This document shows, piece after piece, positions 1-8,249 of a stretch of DNA of 64,000 bases. How positions within the stretch are numbered: position 1 is the stretch's first letter; each line of letters begins with the position of its first letter. The notes beneath the pieces were generated by a model. The model worked only from the letters and a program-made list of their open reading frames with translations, had not been told where the DNA came from and did no database searches. The stretch covers positions 1,103,103 through 1,167,102 of the forward strand of contig NZ_JAHRWL010000002.1 of NCBI RefSeq assembly GCF_019104745.1, written 5' to 3'. The translations under genes and the position numbers were made by a program. Origin of the DNA: Thalassococcus arenae (GTDB lineage Bacteria; Pseudomonadota; Alphaproteobacteria; Rhodobacterales; Rhodobacteraceae).

Positions 1-398
1 GCACCAAGACGATCGGTGTCGCGGTGTCGGACCGGATGCGCAGCGTCGCGACCCCGCTGGAAACCGTCAGGCGGCGCAAATTCACGCTCGATGCCGAAGT
101 TCTGCGCGCGATACTGGTCGGGCGCGATATCGGAGGTGTGGTGCTGGGCCTGCCGCGGAACATGGATGGCAGCGAGGGGCCGCGCTGCCAGTCGACCCGC
201 GCGTTCGCCCGCAACTTCGCAGCGCTCTGGGACGGGCCGATCACCTTCTGGGACGAACGCCTGTCCACCGTAGCCGCAGAAAAGGCGCTTCTCGAGGCGG
301 ATACGACCCGAAAACGTCGCGCCGAAGTCATCGACCACGTCGCGGCGTCCTATATCCTTCAAGGTGCGTTGGACCGGATTCGGAATCTAGGCGCGTAA
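1..398 (+). CDS. ruvX: RuvX/YqgF Holliday-junction resolvase-like protein (5' end outside window)
   Basis: This is the 3' part of a RuvX/YqgF gene; reading starts at base 3. The first visible residues, TKTIGVAVSD, continue the family's N-terminal DxGxKxIGVAVSD block. VLGLPRNMDGSEG and FWDERLSTVAAEKAL are the family's other conserved blocks, and the closing DHVAASYILQ is the usual C-terminal motif with its acidic residue. The RNase H-fold family acts in the cytoplasm on pre-16S rRNA 5' ends and was first proposed to resolve Holliday junctions. Only about 8-10 N-terminal residues are missing. The gene is host chromosome, outside the island. Confidence 0.93.
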   Translation, partial: TKTIGVAVSDRMRSVATPLETVRRRKFTLDAEVLRAILVGRDIGGVVLGLPRNMDGSEGPRCQSTRAFARNFAALWDGPITFWDERLSTVAAEKALLEADTTRKRRAEVIDHVAASYILQGALDRIRNLGA

Positions 399-417
399 AG
401 CAGGCAGGCAGGACACC

Positions 418-660
418 ATGGCAGACGATATCTGGCGCCGGAACGAGATCGAAAGCCCATGCGTACAGATCTGCGTGGTCCATCCCGAGGCGCGCATCTG
501 CACTGGCTGCCTGCGATCGATCGACGAGATCACCCGCTGGTCCAAGATGGCTCCCGAGGAACGGCGCAGCATCATGGACGCGCTGCCCGACCGCCGGGCA
601 TTGCTGGCCAAGCGTCGCGGCGGACGGGCGGCGCGGCTCAAGCGCGGGCCGTCAGCCTAG
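418..660 (+). CDS. DUF1289 domain small protein
   Basis: An 80-residue protein whose residues 12-45 carry the DUF1289 pattern: SPCVQIC, then ICTGCLRSIDEI, then W and the M-x-P-E-E-R turn. The four cysteines suggest a small metal or Fe-S site, although none is proven for the family. The C-terminus is strongly basic (KRRGGRAARLKRG). It starts 19 bases after ruvX with AGGACA just upstream, so it is probably cotranscribed with ruvX. Its end overlaps the convergent gene at 652 by 9 bases. The function of the family is unknown. Confidence 0.88.
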   Translation: MADDIWRRNEIESPCVQICVVHPEARICTGCLRSIDEITRWSKMAPEERRSIMDALPDRRALLAKRRGGRAARLKRGPSA

Positions 661-1425
661 CCAGGCCGCGATCCCACCGGCAAGCAGTGGTCGAAAATAG
701 GCCACCATGCGCCCTTCGGCTGCTGCGGTTGCGCCGTCGGCCCAGGGCGCCACGCCATGCAATGCCAACCGGTGCAGCAAAATCGCCTCGCCCGGCAGGG
801 CGGGCATTTCCACGCGGCGGCAGCTTTCGAAACAGCGCCTCCGCGCGGCCTGATACGCATCGGTCACATCGATTTCCTGCCACATCTCTCTGGAATGACA
901 AGACAATTCGCGTTCGAGCGCCTCGCGGATCACGACATGGCTTCCCTCCCAGACCACAAGCGGGCTGGCACCGGGATCGGCCTTGGTCAGTGCGATGCCC
1001 AGAACGAACGCATGTGGTTCGCGGATGAAACGGCGTCGCTGGGCACCTTCGGCAAGGATACCGTCCACATGCGCCGCGTCACGGATGCGTCGATAGCGAA
1101 AGGCGGCATCGCTTTCGCCGGCCATGGGCCGCGGATAACCGGGATAGACCACCGAAAGCTGCGCCGGATGCAGCGACGGCATTGGCTGGACCGCCTCGAG
1201 AAAGGCAACAGGCAAGGGCACTCCGCCGATGCTGCCATCGGGCGCGGTAGGCAAGGCGTCGACGCCGACGAACCAGGTGGCTCCGCAGCGCAGCCATTGC
1301 GCGCGCTGGTCGGGGTCTTGCGTGATATCCATCGCCACCTCGCGGGCGGCGCGGGCCCACTGCAGGCTGCCGGGCGTCGCCGGGAACCGGTGCCAGCCGC
1401 GCCGCTCCAGCCCGGTCATCCCCAC
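652..1425 (-). CDS. Phytanoyl-CoA dioxygenase-like Fe(II)/2-oxoglutarate protein
   Basis: A 257-residue protein. A likely iron-binding facial triad can be read: HVDGIL (H-x-D) in the middle and LLHRLALHGVAPW with a candidate distal His near the C-terminus, followed by R-MVAYFRP where an Arg could bind 2-oxoglutarate. This arrangement fits the phytanoyl-CoA dioxygenase-like fold, but overall similarity looks low and the substrate is unknown. It overlaps the start side of the TauE gene by 10 bases and runs in the same direction, so the two are probably one operon. An ATG two codons further in is an equally good start. Confidence 0.6.
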   Translation of the reverse strand: MGMTGLERRGWHRFPATPGSLQWARAAREVAMDITQDPDQRAQWLRCGATWFVGVDALPTAPDGSIGGVPLPVAFLEAVQPMPSLHPAQLSVVYPGYPRPMAGESDAAFRYRRIRDAAHVDGILAEGAQRRRFIREPHAFVLGIALTKADPGASPLVVWEGSHVVIREALERELSCHSREMWQEIDVTDAYQAARRRCFESCRRVEMPALPGEAILLHRLALHGVAPWADGATAAAEGRMVAYFRPLLAGGIAAWLG

Positions 1426-2234
1426 AAGGCCTTGCGCAGCATATTGACCGCGACAATCAGGATGAAGACCGCGAACACGCGCCGCAGCCGATCGGCCGGC
1501 AACGCATGCGCGATGCGGGCACCCAGCGGTGCGGTGACCAGCGTCATGCTGACCGACACGGCAAAGGCCGGCAAGTTCACGGCGCCCACGGTGAACGGCG
1601 GTGCCGCCTGCACCGGCATCAGCAGGAAGGCTAGCGCCGAAGGGATGGCGATCAGCGCACCGAACCCCGCCGCCGTGGCGACCGCACGGTGGATCGGCAC
1701 CCCGTAGAGCGTCATCAACGGCACGCCGAAACTGCCGCCGCCGATGCCCATGAGCACCGACAGGAAGCCCACCAGCGGCGACAGCGCGCCGCGCGCAGGA
1801 CCCGACGGCATCGCCGCGCCCAGCCGCCAGCTTGCGCGGCCGAAAGCCAGGTAGAGACCGACGGCAAAGGCGATCAATCCGAACAGCAGCACCAGCGTTT
1901 CGGACCGCAACTGCGCCGCGACCAACACACCCAGGATCGCCCCGATGGCGATTCCCGGCGCCCAGCCGCGCAGGATGGCCCAGTCGACCGCGCCGCGACG
2001 GTTATGCGCCGCGACCGAACGCAACGACGTCACCACGATTGCCGCAAGGGACGTGGCAAGGCAGACCTGCATGATCTGCGGTCCGTCGAAGCCGAGGATC
2101 GTGAACACCAGGAAGAAGGCCGGCACATGCACGATGCCGCCGCCCACGCCCAGCATGCCCGCCAGCAAACCAGCAAAGGATCCCGACAGGATCAACAGGC
2201 CGACCAAAGGCAGCAACGTGGCGAGTTCCGGCAT
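1416..2234 (-). CDS. TauE/SafE family sulfite/anion exporter
   Basis: A 272-residue, very hydrophobic protein with about eight membrane segments. It has the family's two glycine-rich repeats: GSFAGLLAGMLGVGGGIVHVPAF near the N-terminus and GFLSVLMGIGGGSFGVPLM at about residues 150-170. Members export sulfite, sulfoacetate or related anions across the inner membrane. The substrate cannot be read here. The gene is followed, with a 10-base overlap, by the dioxygenase-like gene on the same strand. Confidence 0.88.
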   Translation of the reverse strand: MPELATLLPLVGLLILSGSFAGLLAGMLGVGGGIVHVPAFFLVFTILGFDGPQIMQVCLATSLAAIVVTSLRSVAAHNRRGAVDWAILRGWAPGIAIGAILGVLVAAQLRSETLVLLFGLIAFAVGLYLAFGRASWRLGAAMPSGPARGALSPLVGFLSVLMGIGGGSFGVPLMTLYGVPIHRAVATAAGFGALIAIPSALAFLLMPVQAAPPFTVGAVNLPAFAVSVSMTLVTAPLGARIAHALPADRLRRVFAVFILIVAVNMLRKALWG

Positions 2235-2299
2235 CGAAGGCGTTCCCCTTTTGCGCCGCCCTACGTCCTCGCTCTGGCAGGTGCAAGGCTGCGTCGCGG

Positions 2300-3286
2300 T
2301 CAGGCCGCGAGTGGAAGCGCCTCAAGCGCCGCCTCGACGACCTCGGGCCCCACGCCGTCCGCATGGGCGCGTTCGGACAGGATCCGCCGCCACTGCCGCG
2401 CGCCCGGACGACCTGCGAACAGTCCCAGCATATGGCGCGTGACCTGGTGCAAGCGGCCGCCGGCCACGAGATGCGCGTCGATATAAGGCAACATGGCGCG
2501 CGCAACGTCTTCGGGTGCGGCGAAAGGCGCAGGACGGCCGAAGATGTCCGGGTCGACCCGCGCCAGGATGTCCCAGGGCTGGTGATAGGCCGCGCGTCCG
2601 ATCATCACGCCATCGAGGCCGCGTTCGAGCAACGCACGAGCCTGCCGCAACGATGTGACACCGCCATTGATCGACAGATGCAGGTCGGGGAAAGCCGCCT
2701 TCATCGCAATGACCAGATCGTAATCCAGGGGTGGAATGTCGCGGTTCTCCTTGGGGCTGAGCCCCTGCAGCCACGCCTTGCGTGCATGAACGATTACCCG
2801 ATCGCACCCCGCCGCGGCGATCTGCCCGAGGAAATCCGGCAATACCTTGTGCGGATCCTGGTCATCGACCCCGATCCGGCATTTGACGGTTACCGGGATG
2901 TCGACGACGTCCCGCATCGCGCCGACACATCGCGCGACAAGAGCGGGGTCGCGCATCAGCACGGCGCCAAAGGTACCCGATTGCACCCGGTCGCTGGGGC
3001 ATCCGCAATTGAGATTGATCTCGTCGTAGCCTGCCCGCGCCCCCAAGAGCGCCGCTTGCGCCAATTCGCCGGGGTCGGACCCGCCCAATTGCAACGCCAC
3101 GGGATGCTCTTCGGCGCTGAAGTCCAGAAGATGCACCGCGCCCCCCCTGACCAAGGCCGGGGCGGTCACCATTTCCGTGTAGAGCAGCGCGTTACGACTG
3201 ATCAGCCGGTGGAAATACCGGCAATGCCGGTCGGTCCAGTCCATCATAGGGGCACAGGATAAACTAGCGTGTTGATTTATTTGCAT
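2300..3286 (-). CDS. dusA: tRNA-dihydrouridine(20/20a) synthase DusA, start re-made by island insertion
   Basis: A 328-residue FMN enzyme that reduces U20/U20a in the tRNA D-loop. CAPMMDWTDRHCR near the N-terminus, ELNLNCGCPSDRVQSG with the catalytic Cys near residue 97, VKCRIGVDD and SINGGV are all DusA hallmarks. The first 10 residues (MQINQHASLS) are encoded by island DNA. The host's own start (MPLNAAANAARLS) now sits 56 kb away at 59516-59605. The reading frame is restored, so the enzyme is probably functional, but promoter and ribosome binding come from the island. No clear Shine-Dalgarno sequence is seen before the ATG at 3286, so expression may be altered. Confidence 0.95.
   Translation of the reverse strand: MQINQHASLSCAPMMDWTDRHCRYFHRLISRNALLYTEMVTAPALVRGGAVHLLDFSAEEHPVALQLGGSDPGELAQAALLGARAGYDEINLNCGCPSDRVQSGTFGAVLMRDPALVARCVGAMRDVVDIPVTVKCRIGVDDQDPHKVLPDFLGQIAAAGCDRVIVHARKAWLQGLSPKENRDIPPLDYDLVIAMKAAFPDLHLSINGGVTSLRQARALLERGLDGVMIGRAAYHQPWDILARVDPDIFGRPAPFAAPEDVARAMLPYIDAHLVAGGRLHQVTRHMLGLFAGRPGARQWRRILSERAHADGVGPEVVEAALEALPLAA
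3239..3264. other. attL: left junction of the dusA island
   Basis: Bases 3239-3247 read GTCCATCAT, identical to 59549-59557. Over the 26 bases 3239-3264 the two copies agree at 20 positions. Both lie over the codons for L-S-x-A-P-M-M-D of dusA, the known target of dusA-associated integrases. Host dusA lies to the left and the integrase to the right. The exact crossover cannot be resolved beyond the identical 9 bases. Confidence 0.85.
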
Positions 3287-3399
3287 TTTTTGTGTATCTT
3301 CAAACTGTTGGCGGCGAATGCTGCTACGCTGGAATACGCCCCAATATCCCCGAATTTGCCCCTCTACGACGACTCATTGCACACACAGCGCACACGAAA
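3287..3399. promoter_or_regulatory. Divergent dusA / integrase regulatory region with GCACAC repeats
   Basis: This non-coding stretch separates the divergent dusA and integrase genes and must hold both promoters. It is AT-rich next to dusA. Next to the integrase it has the spaced repeats TTGCACAC (3376) and GCGCACAC (3388). Similar TGCACAC units occur near both other suspected ends (36024 and 59501), which suits integrase arm-type sites. One copy also occurs outside the island, so this is only suggestive. Confidence 0.4.
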
Positions 3400-4455
3400 A
3401 TGGCCTCCATCACCAAACTCCCCTCCGGTGCCTACCGGGTTCAGATCAGACGAAAGGGCCGCTACGCGAGCGAGACGTTCCTCCGTCGCGACGATGCCCA
3501 TCGCTGGGCCCGCCAAGCGGAGACCCGGGTGGATCAGGGGTTGGCGCCGAACAAGTCGTCCGTTTCCCGCCTCCAGACCTTCGGCGATCTCATCGATCTC
3601 CACATAGTCGATATGTGCGAGGTAGGCAAACCGCCGCGTCGCAGCAAGGCCGCCACGCTCAAGACGCTCAAGCGCGATCTGGGCAAGGAGAAGATCGGGC
3701 ACCTCGACCGGCAAAAGCTGATCGACTACGGCAAGATGCGCGCTGATCAAGGCGCCGGTCCGGTGACCCTCAGCATCGATATCGGCGTGATCAAGATGAT
3801 CATCACCCACGCGGCAGCCGTGCACGGCCTCGACATCTCGCCAGAACCCGTCGACCTGGCGCGTGTCGCGCTCAAGCGTCTCGGCCTGATCGGCAAGGGC
3901 ACGGAGCGGGATCGTCGCCCCACCACCGATGAGTTGAACCGCCTCTTCCGTTGCTTCGATGACAACGAACGCCTGACCCTGCCGATGACACGCATCGTGA
4001 AGTTCGCGGTGGCCACCGCCATGCGGCTCGACGAAATCTGCCGCGTCGAATGGACCGATCTCGACGTCGATCGCCGGATGCTCATGATCCGCGACAGGAA
4101 GGACCCGCGCAACAAGACTGGGAACGACCAGCGGATCCCGCTCTTCGCCGCCACGGGGTTCGATGCCTGGGCGTTGGTCACCGAACAGGCCAAGGAACTC
4201 GGGCGCACAAAGGGCCGCATCTTTCCCTACAACTCGAAATCGGTCGGAACCGCCTTCCGGCGGGCCTGCGTGGAGGTCAGCGTGAAGGACCTTCATTTCC
4301 ACGATCTGCGCCATGAAGGCACAAGCCGCTTGTTCGAGGCTGGCTTCGCCATCGAACAGGTCGCCCTCGTAACCGGCCACAAGGATTGGAAGATGCTGCG
4401 CCGCTACACGCATATCAGGCCCGAAGCCCTGCATCTGCTGGCCGCGTTGAGTTAG
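3400..4455 (+). CDS. int: Tyrosine site-specific integrase, dusA-associated type
   Basis: A 351-residue tyrosine recombinase that should insert and excise the island at dusA. The catalytic set can be read: Arg209 in ATAMRLDEI, Lys in the RKDPRNKTG hairpin, His301/Arg304 in HDLRHEG, His327 in TGHKDW, and the nucleophile Tyr336 in RRYTHI. The N-terminal part (residues 1-65) resembles an arm-binding domain, followed by a SAM-like core-binding domain. An in-frame start at 3292 exists, but MASITKLPSG at 3400 matches how this family begins. The gene appears intact. No excisionase gene was recognised nearby. Confidence 0.93.
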   Translation: MASITKLPSGAYRVQIRRKGRYASETFLRRDDAHRWARQAETRVDQGLAPNKSSVSRLQTFGDLIDLHIVDMCEVGKPPRRSKAATLKTLKRDLGKEKIGHLDRQKLIDYGKMRADQGAGPVTLSIDIGVIKMIITHAAAVHGLDISPEPVDLARVALKRLGLIGKGTERDRRPTTDELNRLFRCFDDNERLTLPMTRIVKFAVATAMRLDEICRVEWTDLDVDRRMLMIRDRKDPRNKTGNDQRIPLFAATGFDAWALVTEQAKELGRTKGRIFPYNSKSVGTAFRRACVEVSVKDLHFHDLRHEGTSRLFEAGFAIEQVALVTGHKDWKMLRRYTHIRPEALHLLAALS

Positions 4456-4472
4456 CCAACAGAAATTAACTG

Positions 4473-4495
4473 GTCAGCGCAACAGTGTTGCTGAC
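4473..4495 (+). terminator. Candidate hairpin after the integrase
   Basis: GTCAGC and GCTGAC pair around a short loop, and the stem extends through CAAC/GTTG with one bulged base. It lies 18 bases after the integrase stop. No T-run follows, so it may be a weak or factor-dependent terminator. Confidence 0.3.
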
Positions 4496-4544
4496 ATGCC
4501 AGACGCTGCTTAGTATCAGGCAAGACTGAAAAAAGGCTTATCCT

Positions 4545-5681
4545 ATGAAAAGACTGCTTTCATGCGTTTCTGTCCTTGTGCTGTTGGCATCTACTGCTGT
4601 TCCACAACCAACTGACGAAGGTCTCTACTCGGTGCGGGATGACGCGTCGGGATGCCGGGTGTTAACTACGTGGCAGGATGTCACCAGCATCTCATGGCGA
4701 GGCAGTTGTACCGAAGGACTAGCTGATGGCCCCGGCCAGATTGACTGGTTCGTGGGAGAGGAACTCGCGTGGCGAACATTCACAGGGCCTGGTCACGCAT
4801 GGCGGATTGAGAACGGTCAGTTTATTTTGAATGTTGCCCCGAGCGATTTCCAAATTCGTTGTCAACTCGAAGGCCGCAGCTATCGAGGCGTAACGATGTT
4901 TCCGACAACAAGGCTGCGAAATGACTTTTTTTCTTCGCACGATGTAGCAAGAAACGTCTTGAATTGGGGCGCTGAGTTTGCGTTCGATAATTGTCCCAAT
5001 CAGCAGCGGAACTGGGGAAATATTGCAGTATCTGTTTTCGATTCTCCTGATGCCTCAATTAGAAATCCAGTTGTGAGAGGGCGTAACTTTCCAGACGATG
5101 GAGTGAACTGGTTTGCCCCTAGAAGTGAATACAATAACGCGCACAACAGATCCTTCTTGAATATGATAGAACGCGAAGCAGAAAACATCGCCAGAGAAAG
5201 ACGAGACGAAGAGCAGCGGCTTCAGATGGAACGTTTGCGGGCAGAGTTCGAGCGGCGCCGCTTGCAAATTGACCAGAGAATAGCAAATCTACTTGAAGAC
5301 GGGGAAGGGAGCATCCAAGAATTGGCGACAGCCCTTCTTGTTTCGCAACTCGACACCCTCGCACTCCTTGAACGGGAATTCAGTATTCACGGCGTGTATT
5401 CAGACGGCGCCCGGACTACCACACTCGGTGATCGGCAATACTATGCAATTAGTTACCGCGTCCAATCCCTTTACGAAGAGTTGGGTCGAGATTTCCAAGG
5501 CGCACAAGGTTTCTCTTGGTCCAACTGGCTAGATCAGACGACAAATGCTGGTCGGGGAACGGTTTCGATCACTTGTTTGTTTGAAGCTGTGGTTAACGTC
5601 CCGCGTTCTCCAACGACAGTGTCGGCCAGCCTTGTGTCATTTGACGGTGCGTCGAGCTTAGTGGTCCTTTGTGAGTCCTAA
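4545..5681 (+). CDS. Secreted protein of unknown function with central coiled coil
   Basis: A 378-residue protein I do not recognise. Residues 1-21 form a Sec signal peptide (MKRLL, hydrophobic core, cleavage near STAVPQP), so it should be periplasmic or exported. The middle (about 205-245) is rich in Glu, Arg and Gln (IARERRDEEQRLQMERLRAE) and is probably a coiled coil. Several Cys residues on either side could form disulfides. The DNA is clearly more AT-rich than its neighbours and the gene stands alone between integrase and DUF932, which marks it as separately acquired cargo. The start has AAAAGG 8 bases upstream. Confidence 0.7.
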   Translation: MKRLLSCVSVLVLLASTAVPQPTDEGLYSVRDDASGCRVLTTWQDVTSISWRGSCTEGLADGPGQIDWFVGEELAWRTFTGPGHAWRIENGQFILNVAPSDFQIRCQLEGRSYRGVTMFPTTRLRNDFFSSHDVARNVLNWGAEFAFDNCPNQQRNWGNIAVSVFDSPDASIRNPVVRGRNFPDDGVNWFAPRSEYNNAHNRSFLNMIEREAENIARERRDEEQRLQMERLRAEFERRRLQIDQRIANLLEDGEGSIQELATALLVSQLDTLALLEREFSIHGVYSDGARTTTLGDRQYYAISYRVQSLYEELGRDFQGAQGFSWSNWLDQTTNAGRGTVSITCLFEAVVNVPRSPTTVSASLVSFDGASSLVVLCES

Positions 5682-5739
5682 AGCCGCGCATTTTCCCTAT
5701 CTTCCCGAGGTCTTTGGTTAGAGTGCTTCTGTCGGCCCT

Positions 5740-5797
5740 GTGACGGGTTTGGAGGTCGAGAGAGAGGCTCCCGGCCGCCCGTCGCGGGAGAAAACCT
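5740..5797 (+). promoter_or_regulatory. Repeated 5' leader, copy 1 (before DUF932 gene)
   Basis: Bases 5740-5775 match 8250-8285 at 35 of 36 positions. Both copies end about 22 bases before a start codon. CTCCCG (5768-5773) can pair with CGGGAG (5785-5790), which is the Shine-Dalgarno sequence of the DUF932 gene. This suggests a hairpin that hides the ribosome site. See copy 2. Confidence 0.7.
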
Positions 5798-6988
5798 ATG
5801 AATACCGAAATCATCGATGCCGGGCGTGAAACCAGCGGCGGCTACAAGGTGGATGTGTCGCGCGGCGAGAACGTGGACCGCGTGTCTTCCGAGTGGTTCT
5901 CGCGGCCGGATGACGAGCGGTATCTGTCGCTCGACGATCTCTTTGCCTCGGTCAAGGGCCGGGCGGAGCGGAGCCGGACGCGCACGGTGGAGAGTGCGGC
6001 GATCCGGGTCGAGGCGCATCGCGACGACCCGGAGAAACTGAGCCTTGTCCTGCCGGGCACGGATGAGCCCATCGCGCCGACGCATTGGAGTTTCGGCCAG
6101 CTCTCGAGCCTCGTCGGCGCGCCTGCAGCCTATCTGCGCCAACTGCCCGCACCGCTGGCGGGCATTAACCTGCAATACGGGCTGACCAACCACCGGGCCG
6201 AGCAGATCAAGACTATGGAAGTCGCGGATGGCCGGACGGAACTGCGTGCGGTGACCGGCCCCGACTACGGCCGCATCTACGACCATGAACTGGTCTCCGC
6301 CGTGCAGCGCATCGCAGGGAACGGCACGGGCGACACGCGCTGGAAGGTGCCGGGCGTGCTCGACTGGTCCACGGGCATCTACAATCCGCGCGTCGACGTG
6401 ACGAAGGAGACGACAACGCTCTACGCCTCCGACCGCGACGTGTTCCTGTTCCTCGTCGATGACCTGAACCCCATCGAGGCGGGGCTGCTGCCCGATGGCT
6501 CACCCGACCTCTACTTCCGGGGTTTCTATTGCTGGAACTCGGAGGTCGGCGCCAAAACGCTGGGCATCGCCAGCTTCTACCTGCGCGCCGTCTGTCAGAA
6601 CCGCAACCTCTGGGGCGTCGAGGATTTCCAGGAGATCACGATCCGGCATTCGAAATACGCGGCCTCCCGTTTCGCACACGAGGCCGCGCCAGCGCTCAGC
6701 CGCTTCGCAGAGTCCTCGCCCGCGCCCTTCATCGACGGCATTCGTGCTGCGCGGGAGAAGATCGTCGCACGCTCAGACGAGGACCGGCAGGACTTCCTGC
6801 GCAAGCGCGGTTTTTCGAAGGCGGAGACGGGGCGAATCGTCGAGACGGTCCTGGCCGAGGAAGGCCGCCCGCCAGAGAGCATCTTCGACTTCGTGCAGGG
6901 GATCACCGCGGTGGCCCGGTCAAAGCCGCAGCAGGACGCGCGGTTGGTGATGGAGGGCAAGGCGAAGGCGTTACTGGAGAAAGCATGA
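5798..6988 (+). CDS. DUF932 (phage/plasmid-like) protein
   Basis: A 396-residue DUF932 protein, common on alphaproteobacterial plasmids and integrative elements. Characteristic blocks are THWSFGQLSSLVGAPAAYL, LRAVTGPDYGRIYDHEL, LYASDRDVFLFLVDD, FYCWNSEVGAKTLGI and CQNRNLWG. The biochemical role is not established. Such genes usually sit beside parB-like genes in element maintenance regions. Here it shares its leader with the parB copy at 8309, suggesting joint control. The gene is full length for the family. Confidence 0.88.
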   Translation: MNTEIIDAGRETSGGYKVDVSRGENVDRVSSEWFSRPDDERYLSLDDLFASVKGRAERSRTRTVESAAIRVEAHRDDPEKLSLVLPGTDEPIAPTHWSFGQLSSLVGAPAAYLRQLPAPLAGINLQYGLTNHRAEQIKTMEVADGRTELRAVTGPDYGRIYDHELVSAVQRIAGNGTGDTRWKVPGVLDWSTGIYNPRVDVTKETTTLYASDRDVFLFLVDDLNPIEAGLLPDGSPDLYFRGFYCWNSEVGAKTLGIASFYLRAVCQNRNLWGVEDFQEITIRHSKYAASRFAHEAAPALSRFAESSPAPFIDGIRAAREKIVARSDEDRQDFLRKRGFSKAETGRIVETVLAEEGRPPESIFDFVQGITAVARSKPQQDARLVMEGKAKALLEKA

Positions 6989-7053
6989 TCACGCTTAATA
7001 TAACATACATTCAATGCTCTGCAGAGATAAGCTCACGCACTGAATGAAGATTT

Positions 7054-7075
7054 CGAGGGGCGCTATAGCCCCTCG
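7054..7075. terminator. Hairpin between convergent DUF932 and RES genes
   Basis: CGAGGGGC and GCCCCTCG form a perfect 8-bp stem around a 6-base loop. The hairpin overlaps the stop of the RES gene and could serve both convergent genes. Only a weak T-stretch follows on the minus strand. Confidence 0.45.
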
Positions 7076-7752
7076 ATCGTGAACTCGGGCGCACCTTGCC
7101 AAACCAGCTTCCAGCTCGCGCCAGGGCGGACATTCTGGATGATCCCGGGATCGAAGGCGACAAAGCACCGTCCGCCCGGGTGGCGCACGGAGGGGTAGAT
7201 CAGCCCGCGATGCCCCTCTGATCTCAGATCCGCCGCGAGGTGCTGCCCGGCCAGATAACCGCGTTCCGGATCCGGATCGAGTGCCTGATGCGCCTCCCCG
7301 TGCAGATCGGGGAAGTCCCCAATGAAATCCGCCAGCAGTTCCACGTAACGGGCCTCGTCCTCGTAGCGACCGATGAAGCCCAGTTCGCGGGTCCGGTGAA
7401 ACCCGACCTCTTGCGCGCTCGTCAGCATCTCCCAGGCGCAATACCAGGCACCGCGGTCACCAGTATTGAAGCGGTTGCCCGAGGGTCTCGTGTACGTGAA
7501 GGCCGCGTTGATATGGCTCTGTCCATAGAGCGTCAGGTCATGAGACCGCCGCGCGAAGGCCAGTTCGCGACGGTCGAGTGCGGGGCTTCCCTCGCGCTCG
7601 GCGATCAGGCGGGCGCTCGTCTCGCCTTCGATCTCGGCCAAGATGTCTGCTTCCTCGTCGCTGTCGACCAGGCCTCGCAGCACCGGGGGCTTGTGATGGG
7701 TCTCGGAAATCAGCCGGACAAGGGCGCGGTCATCGACAGAGGTGATCCTCAA
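7063..7752 (-). CDS. RES-domain toxin (NAD+ phosphorylase family)
   Basis: A 229-residue RES-domain protein. RES toxins of Xre-RES modules degrade cellular NAD+. Visible signature residues are SGNRFNTGDRGAWYCAWE (about 91-108), the conserved Glu in TSAQEVGFHR, and GLIYPSVRHPGGRCFVAFDP near the C-terminus. It overlaps its antitoxin gene (7749-8138) by 4 bases, antitoxin first, the usual order. It probably stabilises the element or blocks phage growth. All key residues appear intact. Orientation is opposite to the flanking element genes. Confidence 0.92.
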   Translation of the reverse strand: MRITSVDDRALVRLISETHHKPPVLRGLVDSDEEADILAEIEGETSARLIAEREGSPALDRRELAFARRSHDLTLYGQSHINAAFTYTRPSGNRFNTGDRGAWYCAWEMLTSAQEVGFHRTRELGFIGRYEDEARYVELLADFIGDFPDLHGEAHQALDPDPERGYLAGQHLAADLRSEGHRGLIYPSVRHPGGRCFVAFDPGIIQNVRPGASWKLVWQGAPEFTIEGL

Positions 7753-8138
7753 ACCCCGCCCCTAAGCGCATCGACATAGCTGCGCACGCGCAGGATCTTG
7801 GGCAATCCCCCTTCGATCATCGCGTCCACGGGCCGCGCGCCGTCGAACTCAGGACCCCGGTTGGGCAGCTTCACCCATTCCCGCGAGATCGGCTCGTTGA
7901 AGTAGAGCTCGAGCGACTTGTAGAGGCCGATCAGCGCGCTCAGGCGCAGCATCTGGTCCCGTGTCAAATCCCCCGCAAAATCGGGCTTCTTCGCTCGCTT
8001 CCAGGTCGACTCAGACATGTCCGCCAGCGCCGCCGCTTCACGCAGGGTGAGCGACCAGGCCTCCGCGATCCGCGCGAAGGCCTTGAGAGCGACACCCTGC
8101 CGATCCGGCGCCGGACGTTCCAGAACAAGGTTTTCCAT
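7749..8138 (-). CDS. Xre/MbcA/ParS-type antitoxin (DUF2384)
   Basis: A 129-residue antitoxin of the Xre-RES type. The N-terminal half (about 20-75) is a helix-turn-helix region (LREAAALADMSESTWKRAKK). The C-terminal half is the DUF2384 toxin-binding part, with YKSLELYFNE and the P-x-x-x-I-E-G-G-L-P-K turn (PVDAMIEGGLPKILRVRSYV). It should bind and neutralise the RES protein and repress its own promoter. A perfect inverted repeat lies 38 bases upstream of its start. Confidence 0.92.
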   Translation of the reverse strand: MENLVLERPAPDRQGVALKAFARIAEAWSLTLREAAALADMSESTWKRAKKPDFAGDLTRDQMLRLSALIGLYKSLELYFNEPISREWVKLPNRGPEFDGARPVDAMIEGGLPKILRVRSYVDALRGGV

Positions 8139-8175
8139 GTGTTGGCGCTCCTTAATAGGTTGACTGATGATATAA

Positions 8176-8209
8176 GGTCATATGGGTTCCATTGCAAGTC
8201 CATATGACC
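8176..8209. promoter_or_regulatory. Operator for the Xre antitoxin
   Basis: GGTCATATGG (8176-8185) and CCATATGACC (8200-8209) form a perfect 10-bp inverted repeat with a 14-base spacer, in the intergenic region between the antitoxin and the parB remnant. Each arm itself contains the palindrome CATATG. It is the natural autorepression site and could also affect the divergent parB leader. Confidence 0.7.
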
Positions 8210-8249
8210 CGAATGGTGCCCCCAGAGAAAGAGGGGTGCCGGGTTTTCC

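Noticed and set aside
3292..3399. In-frame ATG extending the integrase by 36 residues
   Set aside because: The extension lies in the attachment and promoter region and does not resemble integrase N-termini.
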